Part shown: piece after piece, positions 24,514-36,150 of the stretch
How the letters are laid out: each line of letters opens with the position of its first letter
Position numbering within the stretch: position 1 is the first letter of the stretch
Assembly: GCF_028292365.1 (NCBI RefSeq)
Contig: NZ_JAQGMM010000358.1
Coordinates: 1-48,006 of the forward strand
Direction of reading: 5' to 3'
Length of the DNA stretch: 48,006 bases
From: Caballeronia sp.
GTDB taxonomy: Bacteria > Pseudomonadota > Gammaproteobacteria > Burkholderiales > Burkholderiaceae
Notes under the pieces: generated by a model
The model's database searches: none
What the model was told of the DNA's origin: nothing
What the model saw: the letters and a program-made list of their open reading frames with translations, nothing else
Program-made: the position numbers and the translations under genes

Positions 24514-24628
24514 CTAACTTCCCGCACCCCCTCTTCCCTCCGATAAAAGCACCGGACGCATGCGCCGCAGATTCATCTGCCCGGGCGCATCCCATCGCTT
24601 TTCATCCATCAAACGCCAGGAGTCAGCC

Positions 24629-26290
24629 TTGTCCTTGAACGTCTTGCTTGTCGCTTCCGAGGCTGTACCGCTAGCCAAAACCGGCGGACTGGGTGACATG
24701 GTCAGCGCGTACGCCGTTGCGTTACGTGAAGCCGGAGTCGATGCCGCGATCCTCATCCCGGCCTATCCGAAAGCACTGCAGATGGTCGAGGGATTACAGA
24801 AGGTTGCTTCAGTGACGGGGCTTCCCGGCGGAGACGGCGCGCTGTATCGCGGCCGGATGCCAGACACCGGCGTCCCCGTGATCCTGCTGCGCATGGATCA
24901 TTTGTACGCACGCGAAGGCCTGTATCAGGACGCGAAAGGACGCGACTACGAAGACAATGCGATTCGGTTCGCGTCGTTGTCGGCGGCGGCGGTGAAGATC
25001 GCTGAAGGTGTTCGGGGGTTCAAGAAGCCGGACATCGTGCACGCGCATGACTGGCATTCAGGACTCACGCCGCTCTTGATGAAGCAAGCGGGCGTGCACG
25101 CAAAAAGCGTTTTCACGATCCACAATCTGGCGTTCCAGGGTAACTATTCGCTCTCGCTTGGTGCAGCGCTCAACGTGCCTGCCAAGTGGCTCGTGCCCGC
25201 GTTGACCGAACCGAAAAGCATCGAATTTTATGGTGCATTGAGTCTGATGAAAGCCGGCATTGTCCATGCGGACCATGTTGCTACCGTCAGCGAAACGTAT
25301 GCGCGCGAAATCCTCACGCCGCGCTTCGGCCACCTGATGGAAGGCGTGCTGCAAAGTTGCGCCGGCAAGCTGTCGGGCATCATCAACGGTATCGACTTGA
25401 ATACCTGGGACCCGAAGACCGATCCACAAATTGCCCGTCATTATTGTTTCGACGACATGCGCGGCAAACACGCCTGCAAGCGCGAGCTGCAGCAAATGTT
25501 CGGCCTTCCCGTCGACCCGTTCGCGCCAGTCATCGCGCTGGGCAGCCGGATGACCTCGCAGAAAATGGCCGATGTTGCCGTGGATGCCATTCCCGCGCTG
25601 CTGGAACACTATCCGCGCTTGCAGATTGCCGTGCTTGGCAAAGGCGAAGCCCATATAGAAGCCGCGTTCCAGCGGCTGGCGCAGACCTGGCCGGATCGGG
25701 TGGGTGTCTATATAGGTTACGACGAGCGCCGCGCGCACCTGCTGCATGCCGGCGCCGACATCCTGCTGCATGGCAGCCGCTTCGAGCCGTGCGGCCTCAC
25801 GCAAATCTATGCCATGCGTTATGGCACCTTGCCCGTGGCGTCGCGCGTGGGCGGGCTGGCGGATACGATCGTGGACGCGGCGGAAGCCGCCGAAACCGTC
25901 GGACTTCAGACAGGTTTCCAGGCATCTCCCCTTGGCGGCTTCGAGGGCGCAACGTCCTCGCGTCCGGCGACCGGTTTCCTCTTCGACGGCGACGGCGTAC
26001 AGGACGTGATCGCCGCGGCCACGCGCGCTATCGACGCTTTCATGCGTCCGCAACAATGGCGCACGCTTCAACGCAATGCGATGGCACGTGATTACGGGTG
26101 GAACCAGGCGGTAGCGAAATATGTCCAGCTATACGCGGGTCTCACCGACGCACGTCCTGCCAAAGCACCGTTGCGCGCGCGCCGCGTGCCGGTCGAGGTT
26201 CGGGCCGTGCCGGTCATGGTGGTGGCTGAGGCAGACCGTCGCAAAGCGCAGCAGGCACAATTGGCGCAATTCGTCGCACGCAGCGCCTGA
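24629..26290 (+). CDS. glgA: Glycogen synthase (ADP-glucose type)
   Basis: A 553-residue GT5 glycosyltransferase that transfers glucose from ADP-glucose to alpha-1,4-glucan or, in GlgE-pathway bacteria, to glucose-1-phosphate to yield maltose-1-phosphate. The N-terminal sugar-nucleotide motif is KTGGLGD (about 17-23). The C-terminal Rossmann domain has SRFEPCGLTQIYAMRYGTLPVASRVGGL, with Glu386 of the catalytic-site loop. I chose TTG 24629 with CAGGAG seven bases upstream, giving a start SLNVLLVASEAVPL typical of GlgA; the frame to 24560 has no ribosome site. A 45- to 60-residue basic C-terminal tail (RARRVPVEVRAVPVMVV...) exceeds the usual 480 residues. A sigma-54 promoter lies upstream. Confidence 0.92.
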   Translation: MSLNVLLVASEAVPLAKTGGLGDMVSAYAVALREAGVDAAILIPAYPKALQMVEGLQKVASVTGLPGGDGALYRGRMPDTGVPVILLRMDHLYAREGLYQDAKGRDYEDNAIRFASLSAAAVKIAEGVRGFKKPDIVHAHDWHSGLTPLLMKQAGVHAKSVFTIHNLAFQGNYSLSLGAALNVPAKWLVPALTEPKSIEFYGALSLMKAGIVHADHVATVSETYAREILTPRFGHLMEGVLQSCAGKLSGIINGIDLNTWDPKTDPQIARHYCFDDMRGKHACKRELQQMFGLPVDPFAPVIALGSRMTSQKMADVAVDAIPALLEHYPRLQIAVLGKGEAHIEAAFQRLAQTWPDRVGVYIGYDERRAHLLHAGADILLHGSRFEPCGLTQIYAMRYGTLPVASRVGGLADTIVDAAEAAETVGLQTGFQASPLGGFEGATSSRPATGFLFDGDGVQDVIAAATRAIDAFMRPQQWRTLQRNAMARDYGWNQAVAKYVQLYAGLTDARPAKAPLRARRVPVEVRAVPVMVVAEADRRKAQQAQLAQFVARSA

Positions 26291-26683
26291 CGTTCCACGC
26301 TACCCTTTTCGATGGTACGGTTACACGGTTGGCCGCCTGGCGCCGCACTGGATTGCAGTGCACGCCAGGCGCATGTCGTCTGACCTGAACCCGCATGCTG
26401 GCCGCGAACCATTGGCCACCCTCAGGCTCCGACATACACCAGGAAACGTGGAGGGGTGCGGCACGCTACGTGCTGTGTCCCTCTAGCGACCCTGGCGCCG
26501 CACCGAACGGCGTATCGCCTGATGAAGATACGCACCGCACTCGTCACCCCGGAATTGGTGCTTTGAAGACTGTCTGAGGCTCGTCTGCCGTAGCCGTTCT
26601 TGCGGTTGGTTTATTGCCTGGTTGAGCGCGATCGCGTTTTCCCGCATCCACGCCATAGCAGGACGAACTGGAAAAGACGACCG
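26291..26683. other. Intergenic region glgA-glgE with a hairpin
   Basis: 393 bp without a convincing gene. An imperfect hairpin at 26335-26370 pairs GCCTGGCGCCGCACTG with CAGTGCACGCCAGGC around a short loop; no T-run follows. I see no sigma-54 or LexA-type word. A promoter for glgE may lie here but I cannot name its boxes. Confidence 0.45.
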
Positions 26684-29600
26684 ATGGAACACCATCACAT
26701 GCTTCAGGCGTACGCGCCAAGAATTTATTTCATCGACCCCCTTCTCGTCGGACCGTTGCCTGACTGGTCCGCACAATTCGAACATGCCGCCGCGCTGGGC
26801 TTCGATCACGTCCTGATCGGCGCACCCTTCCAGCCGGGCAGCAACGGCCATCGACAGGCCGTGGCCGATCATCACAAACTACACGCCGTATTCGACTCCA
26901 ACGCGCCCGCGAGCGAAGGTTTGCGTCTGCTTGCAAGCCAGGCGAGCAAGCACGGCCTGACCTTGCTGGTGGATATCACCCTCGACCAGGTCAGCGCCGA
27001 AGGCGGTTTGTTCCGTGATAACCGCAACTGGTTTCATCCGTTCGAAGCGGCTGAAGCCCGGCTCGACCCGCGCCACGCGCCGCATGAAGAAAGCGCGGCG
27101 CATGCGAATTTCGGCGATGGCGAAGCAGCCCAGGCGCTCACCGAATGGTGGGCGCGCGAGTTGATGCTGCTCGCCGATGCCGGCATTGGTGGCTTTCGCT
27201 TCGAAGCTCCGCACAAGGTGCCGGCCCACGTGTGGCGCAGGCTCGGTGCGGCTGTTCGCGAACGTCATCCGCAAACAAAATGGCTTGCATGGACGGTTGG
27301 CATCAGCCGTCACGATCTCGCGGGACTTGCCGATGCCGGTTTCGACTCGGTGTTTTCGTCGTCGCGATGGTGGGATTTCCAGAGCAACTGGCTCTTCGAC
27401 GAACACGCCGCGCTGTTTCGCATCGCGCCGCCCATCGCGTTTCCGGAAGAGCCCTACGGCTCGCGCCTGCTGCACGACCTGCCTGACACCGGCGACTCGT
27501 CGCTGGTGGAGCGCGCCTACCGGCGCGCGTTGTACACGGCGGCGGGCATAGGCACCGGCCTGCTCGTGCCCATGGGCTTCGAATACGGCCTGACGCAGCC
27601 GCTCACCTACAACCACGGCAGCGCGGAAGAATTCCGCCGCGCGAGAGAAGGCGCGCGCTTTAACGTATCGGCGGAAGTGGCTCATGCCAACGCGTTGCAA
27701 CGCAACTCCGCGGCACTGGCGAGCATCGGCGAGCTGCGTGCGCTGACCGGCGCGGGCACCCCTTACGCGGCCATTCTGCGAGGCAGCAGTCCGGATCTGC
27801 GGATCGCGGCCGAGGCAGCGCTGATCGTGCTGAACCCGGACCTCACCACGCCGGTTTATGTCGATACGCGCCATCTACTGGACGGCGCACCGGGTAACTT
27901 CACGCGGTTTCGGCCGATTGACGAAGACACAACGGAAACGCCGCTGCCGCTTGAGCCGTTCCTGTTACAGCCCGGCGAAGTGCGAGTGCTGCGCGGCGCG
28001 GCCGAGCCGCCCATCCTGCTCGCACAACCGCAGGTCAAGCGCGGCGCCAAGGCGGCCGACAAGAAGTCAGTGAACGAAGCGTTGGTGGCGCCGCGGGTGG
28101 CGATCGAAAGCGTGACGCCGACGGTCGATCACGGGCGCTTTCCGGCGAAGCGGATCGTGGGCGAAGCGGTGGAAATCACGGCCGCGATTTTCGGGGAAGG
28201 CCACGACAAGATCGCGGCCGCCGTGCAATGGCGCGCCGCCGATGAAACCGACTGGCACGAAGCGCCCATGATCCCGGTCCTGCCCCTCGGCAATGACTTG
28301 TGGACCGCGCACATTCCAATCGATCGCATCGGCCGTCATGAATTCACGGTGATCGCGTGGCGCGACGACTTCGCTTCGCTGATCGATCACATGCAGAAGA
28401 AGCTGAAGGCCGAACAAACGGTTGAACTGGAACTGGAGGAAGCACGGCATTTGTTCGCGCTGATCCTGGCCGAAGTGAAAACCACGGAAGGCGCGCAAAC
28501 GGACCCGCTGGAAGGGATCGTCAAGCAGTTCGCCAAAGCGGATGCAGACGCCCGCCTCGCGTTGGCGCTCGCGCCGGAAACGGCGCAAGCGATCGAGGCG
28601 GCACGGCATCGGCCATTCCTGTCACGCGATCCGGTGACCTATCGCATCGATGCCGAACGCGCCGCCGCGCGCTTTGCAAGCTGGTACGAAATCTTCCCGC
28701 GCTCCATGAGCGACGATGAGAATCGCCACGGCACGTTTGTCGATGTGATCGGCAAGATGCCGCGCATTCGCGAGATGGGTTTCGACGTGCTGTACTTCCC
28801 GCCAATCAACCCTATTGGCATGGCGAACCGCAAGGGCAAGAACAATACGCTGACGGCCCGACCCGGCGATGTGGGCAGTCCCTACGCCATCGGCGGCAAG
28901 GAAGGCGGCCACGACGCCTTGCATCCCGAACTCGGCAACCTGGACGACTTCAAGCAGATGCTGGACGCAGCGCGTGCACATGGTCTGGAGATCGCGCTTG
29001 ATTTCGCCGTGCAGTGTTCGCCGGATCATCCATGGCTGAAAGAGCATCCCACGTGGTTCGCGTGGCGCCCGGACGGCACGTTGCGTTATGCGGAAAATCC
29101 GCCGAAGAAATATCAGGACATTGTTAATCCTGACTTCTACGCGCAGGACGCGAAGCCGGAACTGTGGCTCGCATTGCGCGACGTATTCCTGTTCTGGATC
29201 GCGGCCGGCGTGAAGATTTTCCGCGTCGACAATCCGCACACCAAACCCCTGCCGTTCTGGGAATGGGTGATTGGCGATGTACGCTCGCGTCATCCCGATG
29301 TCATGTTCCTGGCCGAAGCGTTCACGCGTCCGCGCGTGATGAATCGCCTTGCCAAGCTCGGTTTCTCGCAGTCGTACACGTACTTCACGTGGCGCGAGTC
29401 GAAGCAGGATTTCCTGGAATACATGCATGACCTGACGCAGACGGACGCGAAGGAGTATTTCCGCCCGAACTTCTTCGTCAACACGCCCGATATCAACCCG
29501 CGTTTCCTGCAGCGTTCGGGCCGTGCCGGCTTTGTGATCCGCGCCGCGCTCGCCGCGACACTCTCGGGACTATGGGGCGTGTATAGCGGCTTCGAACTCT

Positions 29601-30079
29601 GCGAAGCCGCCGCGCTGCCAAACAGCGAGGAATATCTCGATTCGGAGAAGTATCAGATCCGTGCCTGGGACTGGAACCGGCCGGGCAATATCGTTGGGGA
29701 AATCACCGCGCTCAACCGGATCAGGAAAGCGAATCCGGCGCTGCATTCGCATCTCGGCGTCAACTTCCTTCCCGCTCACAACGACAACATCCTGTTCTTC
29801 GAGAAAGCGAATGCGGCACGCGACAACATCGTGCTGGTCGCGATCAATCTCGATCCCTTCAACGAACAGGGCGCGGACGTGGAGCTGCCGTGGCAGACGT
29901 TGAATAATTGGGGCGTGCAGGAATGGGATGCGCTGGCCGTGGAGGACCAGATGACTGGCGAACGTTTTGAGTGGCGCGGCAGACGGCAGCATATCCGGCT
30001 CGACCCGAACACGCGGCCGTTTGCGATCTGGAGAATTGCGCCGACGTGGGGTTTGCCGCGGGCGCCGACCGCGCTTTGA
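26684..30079 (+). CDS. glgE: Maltosyltransferase GlgE with an extra N-terminal GH13-like domain
   Basis: A 1131-residue protein. The C-terminal part (about residues 471-1131) is GlgE, alpha-1,4-glucan:maltose-1-phosphate maltosyltransferase (GH13_3). It has the N-domain start TPTVDHGRFPAKRIVGE, the MSDDENRHGTFVD region, the nucleophile Asp849 in VKIFRVDNPHTKP and the acid Glu878 in LAEAFTRP. It extends alpha-glucan using maltose-1-phosphate. Residues 1-460 are an additional alpha-amylase-like barrel with altered catalytic positions (DITLDQ in place of D-x-x-x-N-H, GFRFEAPHK in place of GxRxD). Mycobacterial GlgE is about 700 residues, so this is a fused form. I chose ATG 26684 (MEHHHMLQAYAPRI). 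treS follows 122 bp downstream. Confidence 0.9.
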   Translation: MEHHHMLQAYAPRIYFIDPLLVGPLPDWSAQFEHAAALGFDHVLIGAPFQPGSNGHRQAVADHHKLHAVFDSNAPASEGLRLLASQASKHGLTLLVDITLDQVSAEGGLFRDNRNWFHPFEAAEARLDPRHAPHEESAAHANFGDGEAAQALTEWWARELMLLADAGIGGFRFEAPHKVPAHVWRRLGAAVRERHPQTKWLAWTVGISRHDLAGLADAGFDSVFSSSRWWDFQSNWLFDEHAALFRIAPPIAFPEEPYGSRLLHDLPDTGDSSLVERAYRRALYTAAGIGTGLLVPMGFEYGLTQPLTYNHGSAEEFRRAREGARFNVSAEVAHANALQRNSAALASIGELRALTGAGTPYAAILRGSSPDLRIAAEAALIVLNPDLTTPVYVDTRHLLDGAPGNFTRFRPIDEDTTETPLPLEPFLLQPGEVRVLRGAAEPPILLAQPQVKRGAKAADKKSVNEALVAPRVAIESVTPTVDHGRFPAKRIVGEAVEITAAIFGEGHDKIAAAVQWRAADETDWHEAPMIPVLPLGNDLWTAHIPIDRIGRHEFTVIAWRDDFASLIDHMQKKLKAEQTVELELEEARHLFALILAEVKTTEGAQTDPLEGIVKQFAKADADARLALALAPETAQAIEAARHRPFLSRDPVTYRIDAERAAARFASWYEIFPRSMSDDENRHGTFVDVIGKMPRIREMGFDVLYFPPINPIGMANRKGKNNTLTARPGDVGSPYAIGGKEGGHDALHPELGNLDDFKQMLDAARAHGLEIALDFAVQCSPDHPWLKEHPTWFAWRPDGTLRYAENPPKKYQDIVNPDFYAQDAKPELWLALRDVFLFWIAAGVKIFRVDNPHTKPLPFWEWVIGDVRSRHPDVMFLAEAFTRPRVMNRLAKLGFSQSYTYFTWRESKQDFLEYMHDLTQTDAKEYFRPNFFVNTPDINPRFLQRSGRAGFVIRAALAATLSGLWGVYSGFELCEAAALPNSEEYLDSEKYQIRAWDWNRPGNIVGEITALNRIRKANPALHSHLGVNFLPAHNDNILFFEKANAARDNIVLVAINLDPFNEQGADVELPWQTLNNWGVQEWDALAVEDQMTGERFEWRGRRQHIRLDPNTRPFAIWRIAPTWGLPRAPTAL

Positions 30080-30201
30080 CGGCTCTCTGACCGTCCTGCG
30101 AGCGTCACCTGACAGTCATCATCACGACGGCACTCGCCGACGTGGCACAGAACAACTCATACAGCCGGGACGAAACATCGTCGCGGCTCAAGGAGCGACA
30201 C

Positions 30202-33200
30202 GTGAAGCGTAACAAGAACTCGACTCTCAGCAACGATCCGCTCTGGTACAAAGACGCGATCATTTATCAGATCCACATCAAGTCTTTCTTCGATGCGAAC
30301 AACGACGGCATCGGCGATTTTCCCGGCCTGCTCGCGAAGCTCGATTACATCTCCGAACTCGGCGTGGATACGATCTGGCTGCTGCCGTTCTATCCGTCGC
30401 CACGGCGTGACGATGGCTACGACATCGCCGATTACCGCAACGTGCATCCCGATTACGGCACGCTCGCCGACGTGAAGCGTTTCATCCAGGAAGCGCACGC
30501 GCGCGGCATTCGCGTGATCACCGAACTGGTCATCAACCACACGTCCGACCAGCACCCGTGGTTCCAGCGCGCGCGCCTCGCGAAGCCGGGCTCGAATCAT
30601 CGCAACTACTACGTCTGGTCGGATACCGACAAGAAGTACGAAGACACGCGGATTATTTTTATCGATTCGGAGCCGTCCAACTGGACCCATGATCCGGTCG
30701 CGGGGCAGTACTACTGGCACCGGTTCTTTAACCACCAGCCTGACCTGAACTTCGATAACCCCGCCGTGCTGAAGGAAGTGCTGCAGGTGATGCGCTTCTG
30801 GCTCGACATGGGAATCGATGGGTTGCGGCTTGACGCCGTGCCTTACCTGGTGGAACGCGAAGGCACGAACAACGAGAACCTGCCGGAAACGCACGCGATT
30901 CTGAAGAAGATCCGCGCGACTATCGATGCGGAATATCCGAATCGCATGTTGCTGGCCGAAGCGAATCAATGGCCGGAAGACGTGAAGGAATATTTTGGCG
31001 ACGAAGACGAATGCCACATGGCCTTTCACTTCCCGCTGATGCCGCGCATTTATATGTCGATTGCGAGCGAGGACCGCTTCCCGATCACGGACATCATGCG
31101 GCAGACGCCGGATCTCGCGCCGACCAACCAGTGGGCCATTTTCCTGCGTAATCACGATGAACTCACGCTGGAAATGGTGACCGATTCCGAGCGTGATTAT
31201 TTGTGGAACACGTACGCAAGCGATCGCCGCGCGCGTCTGAATCTCGGCATTCGCCGACGTCTTGCTCCGCTGATGGAACGCGACCGTCGGCGGATTGAAC
31301 TGATCAATTCACTGCTGCTGTCCATGCCCGGCACACCCGTGATCTATTACGGCGATGAACTCGGCATGGGCGACAACATCCACTTGGGTGATCGCGACGG
31401 CGTGCGTACGCCGATGCAGTGGTCATCGGATAGAAACGGCGGGTTCTCGCGCGCCGATCCGGAGCAACTCGTGCTGCCGCCAGTCATGGGCGCGCTCTAC
31501 GGGTATGACGCCGTGAACGTGGAATCGCAGAGCCGCGATCCGCACTCGCTGCTCAACTGGACCCGCAAGATGCTCACGGTGCGTCGCGGGAAGCAGGCGT
31601 TCGGACGAGGCACCATACGCTTCCTGCGTCCTAACAACCGCAAGATCCTCGCGTATTTGCGTGAAGTCGAAGGTGAACCGCCCATCTTGTGTGTCGCGAA
31701 TCTGTCTCGCGCGCCGCAAGCGGTTGAGCTCGACCTGTCCGAGTATGCCGGTTCGGTGCCGCTGGAAATGACCGCGGATTCAGCGTTCCCGCCGATTGGG
31801 CAGCTTACGTATTTGCTGACCTTTCCGCCGTACGGTTTCCTGTGGTTCCAGTTGTGCCCGGGCAATCAGCGTCCGGCGTGGAGCCAGGCGCCGTCCGAGC
31901 AATTGCCCGAGTTCGTGACCATGGTGATCCGCGCCGGCCAGACCGGCCCGACGCCGGAAAACGTACGCCTGCTCGAATCGGAAGTGCTGCCGTCTTACTT
32001 GAGCAAGCGCCGCTGGTTTGCGTCGAAGGACAAGAAGCTGCTCGGCGTGCGTCTCGCGGCGTTGACGACCATTCCGGAAGCGGGCTTTGCGTTCACGGAG
32101 ATCGAAGCCGATGTCGGCGATCACACCGAACGCTACGTGCTGCCGCTCACGATTGCATGGGGCACGGAAACGACCTCGCCGCTCTACATGCAGCTCGCGC
32201 TTGCGCGTGTGCGCCAGGTTCGTAATATCGGCCATATCACCGATGCCTTCGCCGTCCCGAACTTCACCTACGGCGTGCTGAAGAAGCTCTTGCAGCGGGC
32301 GGTCGTTCCCACGGTGCAGAAGAGTGAGATCCGCTTTATTCCAACCGAACGGCTCGATGCGCTTGCCGCCAATTTCAGGCCTGGAGAACCACCGCCGGAA
32401 ATTCGCTGGCTGGCGGCCGAGCAGAGCAACAGCTCGCTCGTGATCGGCGATCAGATAGTGCTGAAACTGGTGCGTCGCCTGGTTGGCGGGATTCATCCGG
32501 AGGCCGAAATGAGCCGGCACCTGACGAAGCTCGGTTACCAGAATACGGGGCCGCTGTTCGGCGAAGTGGTGCGCGTCGACCCGGAAGGCGTGCCGCACAC
32601 GCTGTGCATCTTGCAAGGCTTTATCGACAACCAGGGCGATGCGTGGAACTACGCGCTCGATTACCTGCGCCGCACCGTGGATGAACTTGCGCTGGCCGTG
32701 GATACCGACGACCACTCGTTGGACCGTGAGAAGGAAATGCAGGGCATCGAAGGCTACAGGAAAGTCACGGGGATCATCGGGCAACGGCTGGGCGAACTGC
32801 ACGTCGCGCTCGCGCAACCCTCCGACGACCCTGCTTTTGCGCCCGAAAAGGCGTCGAAGAAGGACGTGCGCGGCTGGAACGACGGCACGCACGCGCTGCT
32901 CGTGACGGCGCTCGACATCCTCGCTGCGAAGCTCCTGGAGTTCAGCGAGCATGACCGCGCCTTGGCGCAGAGCCTGCTCGATCGTCGCGACCTGCTGCTG
33001 GCAGCGGTGCAAAAGCTCGTGCCGGAAAACGCCAATGCATTGCGCATTCGTATTCACGGCGACTTCCACCTCGGACAGGTGCTGATGGCGCAGGGCGACG
33101 CGTTCCTCATCGACTTCGAAGGTGAACCGGCGCGGCCGCTGGAAGAACGGCGTAAAAAATCGAGTCCGTTGCGGGACGTGGCCGGCTTATTGCGTTCCCT

Positions 33201-33591
33201 GTCGTATGCGAGCGCCGCCGCGCAGCCGACGACCGGAAACGCACCGCAGGCAACCGCCGATCGCAAGCGCGCGTTGTTCGAGCGCCTGCGCGGTCATGGC
33301 GAGGAAGCGTTTTTGCTCGACTACCTCGCGGCGGTGGCAGCTTCTGCGCAACCGATTGCCGGCGACGAAGCCACGCAAGCCGCCCTTCTCGATCTTTTCC
33401 TGATCGAGAAGGCCGCCTACGAAATCCGCTATGAAGCGGCGAACCGTCCGACCTGGATCGGGTTGCCGTTGCGTGGCCTCGCGTCGCTTGCGAGCCGCTT
33501 GCTTGGCGATACGGGCGCGCCGCCCGCGCCGGGTTCGCGGCCCGTGGACCCCGCATTCAAGGACACATCCGATGGAAACGAAAATGAATAA
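30202..33591 (+). CDS. treS: Trehalose synthase fused to maltokinase (TreS-Mak)
   Basis: A 1129-residue two-domain enzyme. Residues 1-550 are the GH13 trehalose synthase that interconverts trehalose and maltose. It starts [20 protein letters not shown] and has nucleophile Asp211 in [11 protein letters not shown], Glu253 in [11 protein letters not shown] and Asp319 in [10 protein letters not shown]. Residues from about 590 form the maltokinase (Pep2-like), with [10 protein letters not shown] and IDFEGEP near 950-975 as the kinase catalytic and metal loops. The kinase phosphorylates maltose to maltose-1-phosphate for GlgE, channelling trehalose into glucan. I chose GTG 30202 with AAGGAG upstream; the 20 residues before it (from 30142) lack a ribosome site. 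The 3' end overlaps the glgB start. Confidence 0.93.
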   Translation: MKRNKNSTLSNDPLWYKDAIIYQIHIKSFFDANNDGIGDFPGLLAKLDYISELGVDTIWLLPFYPSPRRDDGYDIADYRNVHPDYGTLADVKRFIQEAHARGIRVITELVINHTSDQHPWFQRARLAKPGSNHRNYYVWSDTDKKYEDTRIIFIDSEPSNWTHDPVAGQYYWHRFFNHQPDLNFDNPAVLKEVLQVMRFWLDMGIDGLRLDAVPYLVEREGTNNENLPETHAILKKIRATIDAEYPNRMLLAEANQWPEDVKEYFGDEDECHMAFHFPLMPRIYMSIASEDRFPITDIMRQTPDLAPTNQWAIFLRNHDELTLEMVTDSERDYLWNTYASDRRARLNLGIRRRLAPLMERDRRRIELINSLLLSMPGTPVIYYGDELGMGDNIHLGDRDGVRTPMQWSSDRNGGFSRADPEQLVLPPVMGALYGYDAVNVESQSRDPHSLLNWTRKMLTVRRGKQAFGRGTIRFLRPNNRKILAYLREVEGEPPILCVANLSRAPQAVELDLSEYAGSVPLEMTADSAFPPIGQLTYLLTFPPYGFLWFQLCPGNQRPAWSQAPSEQLPEFVTMVIRAGQTGPTPENVRLLESEVLPSYLSKRRWFASKDKKLLGVRLAALTTIPEAGFAFTEIEADVGDHTERYVLPLTIAWGTETTSPLYMQLALARVRQVRNIGHITDAFAVPNFTYGVLKKLLQRAVVPTVQKSEIRFIPTERLDALAANFRPGEPPPEIRWLAAEQSNSSLVIGDQIVLKLVRRLVGGIHPEAEMSRHLTKLGYQNTGPLFGEVVRVDPEGVPHTLCILQGFIDNQGDAWNYALDYLRRTVDELALAVDTDDHSLDREKEMQGIEGYRKVTGIIGQRLGELHVALAQPSDDPAFAPEKASKKDVRGWNDGTHALLVTALDILAAKLLEFSEHDRALAQSLLDRRDLLLAAVQKLVPENANALRIRIHGDFHLGQVLMAQGDAFLIDFEGEPARPLEERRKKSSPLRDVAGLLRSLSYASAAAQPTTGNAPQATADRKRALFERLRGHGEEAFLLDYLAAVAASAQPIAGDEATQAALLDLFLIEKAAYEIRYEAANRPTWIGLPLRGLASLASRLLGDTGAPPAPGSRPVDPAFKDTSDGNENE

Positions 33592-35800
33592 GCGCACAGA
33601 CGACAGGCTGCTGACCGAAGGTCTGCATCCGCTCGATATTGACGCGCTCGTCGAAGCTCGCCATCCCGATCCGTTTTCGAAGCTCGGGCTTCATCAGACC
33701 GATGTCGGCCCCGTCGTTCGCGTACTGTTGCCCGGCGCGACCGGCGTGCAGGTGCTTGATCGCGACAGCAGCAAGCCGCTTGGTACGCTCACGCAGGTTC
33801 ATCCGGCGGGGTTGTTTATCGGGTTTATTGATGAGATGCAGGCGTATCGGCTGAATATTGATTGGCACGGCACGCCACAGGAAGTCGCCGATACGTATTC
33901 GTTCGGTCCTGTATTAGACGATGACGCGTTGAACCGCATTTCCTGGGGCGATCCGTATGCGGTGATGGAATGCCTCGGCTCGCGGCCAGTCGTTCATGGC
34001 GGCGTGGCCGGTGCGCGTTTTGCGGTATGGGCGCCGAATGCACGACGCGTCTCGGTGGTGGGCGACTTCAACTCGTGGGACGGCCGCCGGCACCCCATGC
34101 GCCTGCGCCATAACGCCGGCGTCTGGGAACTGTTCGTGCCGGGTCTTGGCGCGGGTACGCGTTACAAGTACGAGATCATCTCGCGCGATGGCCACGCGTT
34201 GCCGTTGAAAGCCGATCCGTGCGCGATGCAAAGCGAGCGGCCGCCCGCGACGGCTTCGGTGGTGGCCGACGCTGAGGCTATCGACGGATACGCCTGGACC
34301 GACAGCGAGTGGATGAACTCGCGCGGACCGAGGCAGACCGTGAATGCGCCGATTTCCGTGTACGAAGTTCATGCGGAATCGTGGTTGCGCGTACCTGAGG
34401 AAGGCAACCGCGGCATGAACTGGCACGAGCTTGCCGAGCGCCTGATTCCGTATGCGAAGAGCATGGGTTTCACGCACCTTGAATTCATGCCGATTGCGGA
34501 GCATCCGTTTGGTGGTTCGTGGGGCTATCAGCCGTTGGGGCAATTTGCGCCGTCGGCGCGGTTTGGGACGCCTGAGCAATTTGCCGAGTTCGTGAACCGT
34601 GCGCATGAAGCGCAGCTCGGGATCATTCTCGACTGGGTACCGGCGCATTTTCCTAACGATGCCCATGGTCTTGTCGAATTTGACGGCACGCCGCTTTATG
34701 AGCATGCGGACCCGCGAGAGGGGTATCACCAGGACTGGAACACGATGATCTATAACCTCGGCCGTAACGAGGTTAGCGCGTTCCTCGTGGCGTCGGGGCT
34801 GGCCTGGTTAAAGCGTTATCACGTTGATGGATTGCGTGTGGACGCGGTGGCTTCCATGTTGTATCGGGATTATTCGCGCAAGGCGGGCGAGTGGGTGCCG
34901 AACATGTATGGCGGGCGCGAGAATCTGGAATCGATAGCATTCCTCAAGCGCCTTAATCACGAAGTCCGTCAGATTCCTGGTGCGGTTACGATTGCTGAGG
35001 AATCGACGGCGTGGCCGGGTGTGACGGCGTCGCTGGAGCACGGTGGGCTTGGTTTCGATTTCAAGTGGAACATGGGCTGGATGCATGACACGTTGCACTA
35101 TATGGAAGAGGATCCGGTCAATCGAAAGTACCACCACAACATGTTTACGTTTGGGATGGTGTATGCGTATTCCGAGCGATTTTTGTTACCGCTTTCACAT
35201 GACGAGGTAGTTCATGGAAAGGGATCGTTGATTGGGAAGATGCCTGGGGATCATTGGCAGAAGTTTGCGAATCTGCGTGCGTATCTGGGATTCATGTGGA
35301 CGCATCCGGGCAAGAAGTTGTTGTTCATGGGCGGTGAGTTTGGTCAGTTTGGCGAGTTTAATCACGATACGTCGCCGCATTGGCATTTGCTTGATGATCC
35401 GTTCCATGGTGGATTACAGAAGCTGGTTCGCGATTTGAACCGGGTGTATGGAGAGGAGCCGGCGTTATACAAGCTTGATAGCGATCCTCACGGGTTTGAC
35501 TGGCTAATTGGCGACGACGCGGCCAATAGCGTGTTTGCGTTCCGTCGCACCGATGGTGAGGGTCGTGAGTGCGTGGTGATTTCGAATATGACGCCGGTGC
35601 CGCGGCTGGGGTATAGGGTGGGATTGCCGAGGGGTGGGAAGTGGAGTGAGATTGTGAATTCGGATGCGTCGGTGTATGGCGGATCGAATATGGGGAACGG
35701 GGGCGTGATTCACGCCGAGAATATTTTGAGTCATGGACGGGAGTGGTCGGCGGCGCTGACTTTACCGCCGTTGGCGACGATTGTGCTGAGGGCCGATTAA
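33572..35800 (+). CDS. glgB: Glycogen branching enzyme
   Basis: A 742-residue GH13 branching enzyme that forms alpha-1,6 branches. It has two N-terminal CBM48-type regions (with [13 protein letters not shown] near 50-60 and [22 protein letters not shown] near 145-170). Catalytic residues are Asp424 in [13 protein letters not shown] and Glu476 in AEESTAWPG. The motif [10 protein letters not shown] supplies the third acid. I chose ATG 33572 with AAGGA upstream, overlapping treS by 20 bp; ATG 33584 is an alternative with an 8-bp overlap. Synonymous codon use drifts to G/T-ending codons in the last third (from about 35100), unlike the first part. A large inverted repeat begins right after the stop. 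Confidence 0.93.
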   Translation: METKMNKRTDDRLLTEGLHPLDIDALVEARHPDPFSKLGLHQTDVGPVVRVLLPGATGVQVLDRDSSKPLGTLTQVHPAGLFIGFIDEMQAYRLNIDWHGTPQEVADTYSFGPVLDDDALNRISWGDPYAVMECLGSRPVVHGGVAGARFAVWAPNARRVSVVGDFNSWDGRRHPMRLRHNAGVWELFVPGLGAGTRYKYEIISRDGHALPLKADPCAMQSERPPATASVVADAEAIDGYAWTDSEWMNSRGPRQTVNAPISVYEVHAESWLRVPEEGNRGMNWHELAERLIPYAKSMGFTHLEFMPIAEHPFGGSWGYQPLGQFAPSARFGTPEQFAEFVNRAHEAQLGIILDWVPAHFPNDAHGLVEFDGTPLYEHADPREGYHQDWNTMIYNLGRNEVSAFLVASGLAWLKRYHVDGLRVDAVASMLYRDYSRKAGEWVPNMYGGRENLESIAFLKRLNHEVRQIPGAVTIAEESTAWPGVTASLEHGGLGFDFKWNMGWMHDTLHYMEEDPVNRKYHHNMFTFGMVYAYSERFLLPLSHDEVVHGKGSLIGKMPGDHWQKFANLRAYLGFMWTHPGKKLLFMGGEFGQFGEFNHDTSPHWHLLDDPFHGGLQKLVRDLNRVYGEEPALYKLDSDPHGFDWLIGDDAANSVFAFRRTDGEGRECVVISNMTPVPRLGYRVGLPRGGKWSEIVNSDASVYGGSNMGNGGVIHAENILSHGREWSAALTLPPLATIVLRAD

Positions 35801-35878
35801 CATCGGGGGAGGGGGTTCGTTCGCACTGGTTGGGGGTGGACGGTGGGGTTCCAAGGTTAGCGGTCGGAGTTGATGCCG

Positions 35879-36150
35879 GGTTGCAAGGTTCCAGCGTTAG
35901 CGATCTGGGTCATTGCCGGGTTGCTGCTTTAGGGCTTAGTGGTCTGCGTGAGTTAGATGTTTTCTTTATCACTGTTAGCCACTGTGCGTGGCGGCACGTC
36001 ATTTCTTTGTCCAAAGCGACAAAGAAACGAAGCAAAGAAAACGCTTTCAACCACGCTACCCTAAGTGTCCACAGCGTGCGGTTTCTATTCATAGGTGCCC
36101 CAAAAGCACGGTGCTCGCCAGAGCGGAGGATGTGTGAAACCCTCCTTCTC
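35879..36150 (+). repeat. Left arm of a large inverted repeat between glgB and glgX
   Basis: About 272 bp, from GGTTGCAAGG to CCTTCTC. Its reverse complement is found at 36556-36829 with about 27 differences by eye, roughly 90% identity. The arm reads on the minus strand as a short open frame (GEHRAFGAPMNRNRTLWTLR) that I take to be non-coding. It is preceded by an imperfect tandem copy of AGCGRTC-type words (35820-35930). Confidence 0.85.

Noticed and set aside
31780-33069. 429-codon open frame antisense to treS
   Set aside because: Long antisense frames are common in GC-rich genes; it is His/Arg-rich with no family pattern, and the sense frame carries full catalytic motifs.
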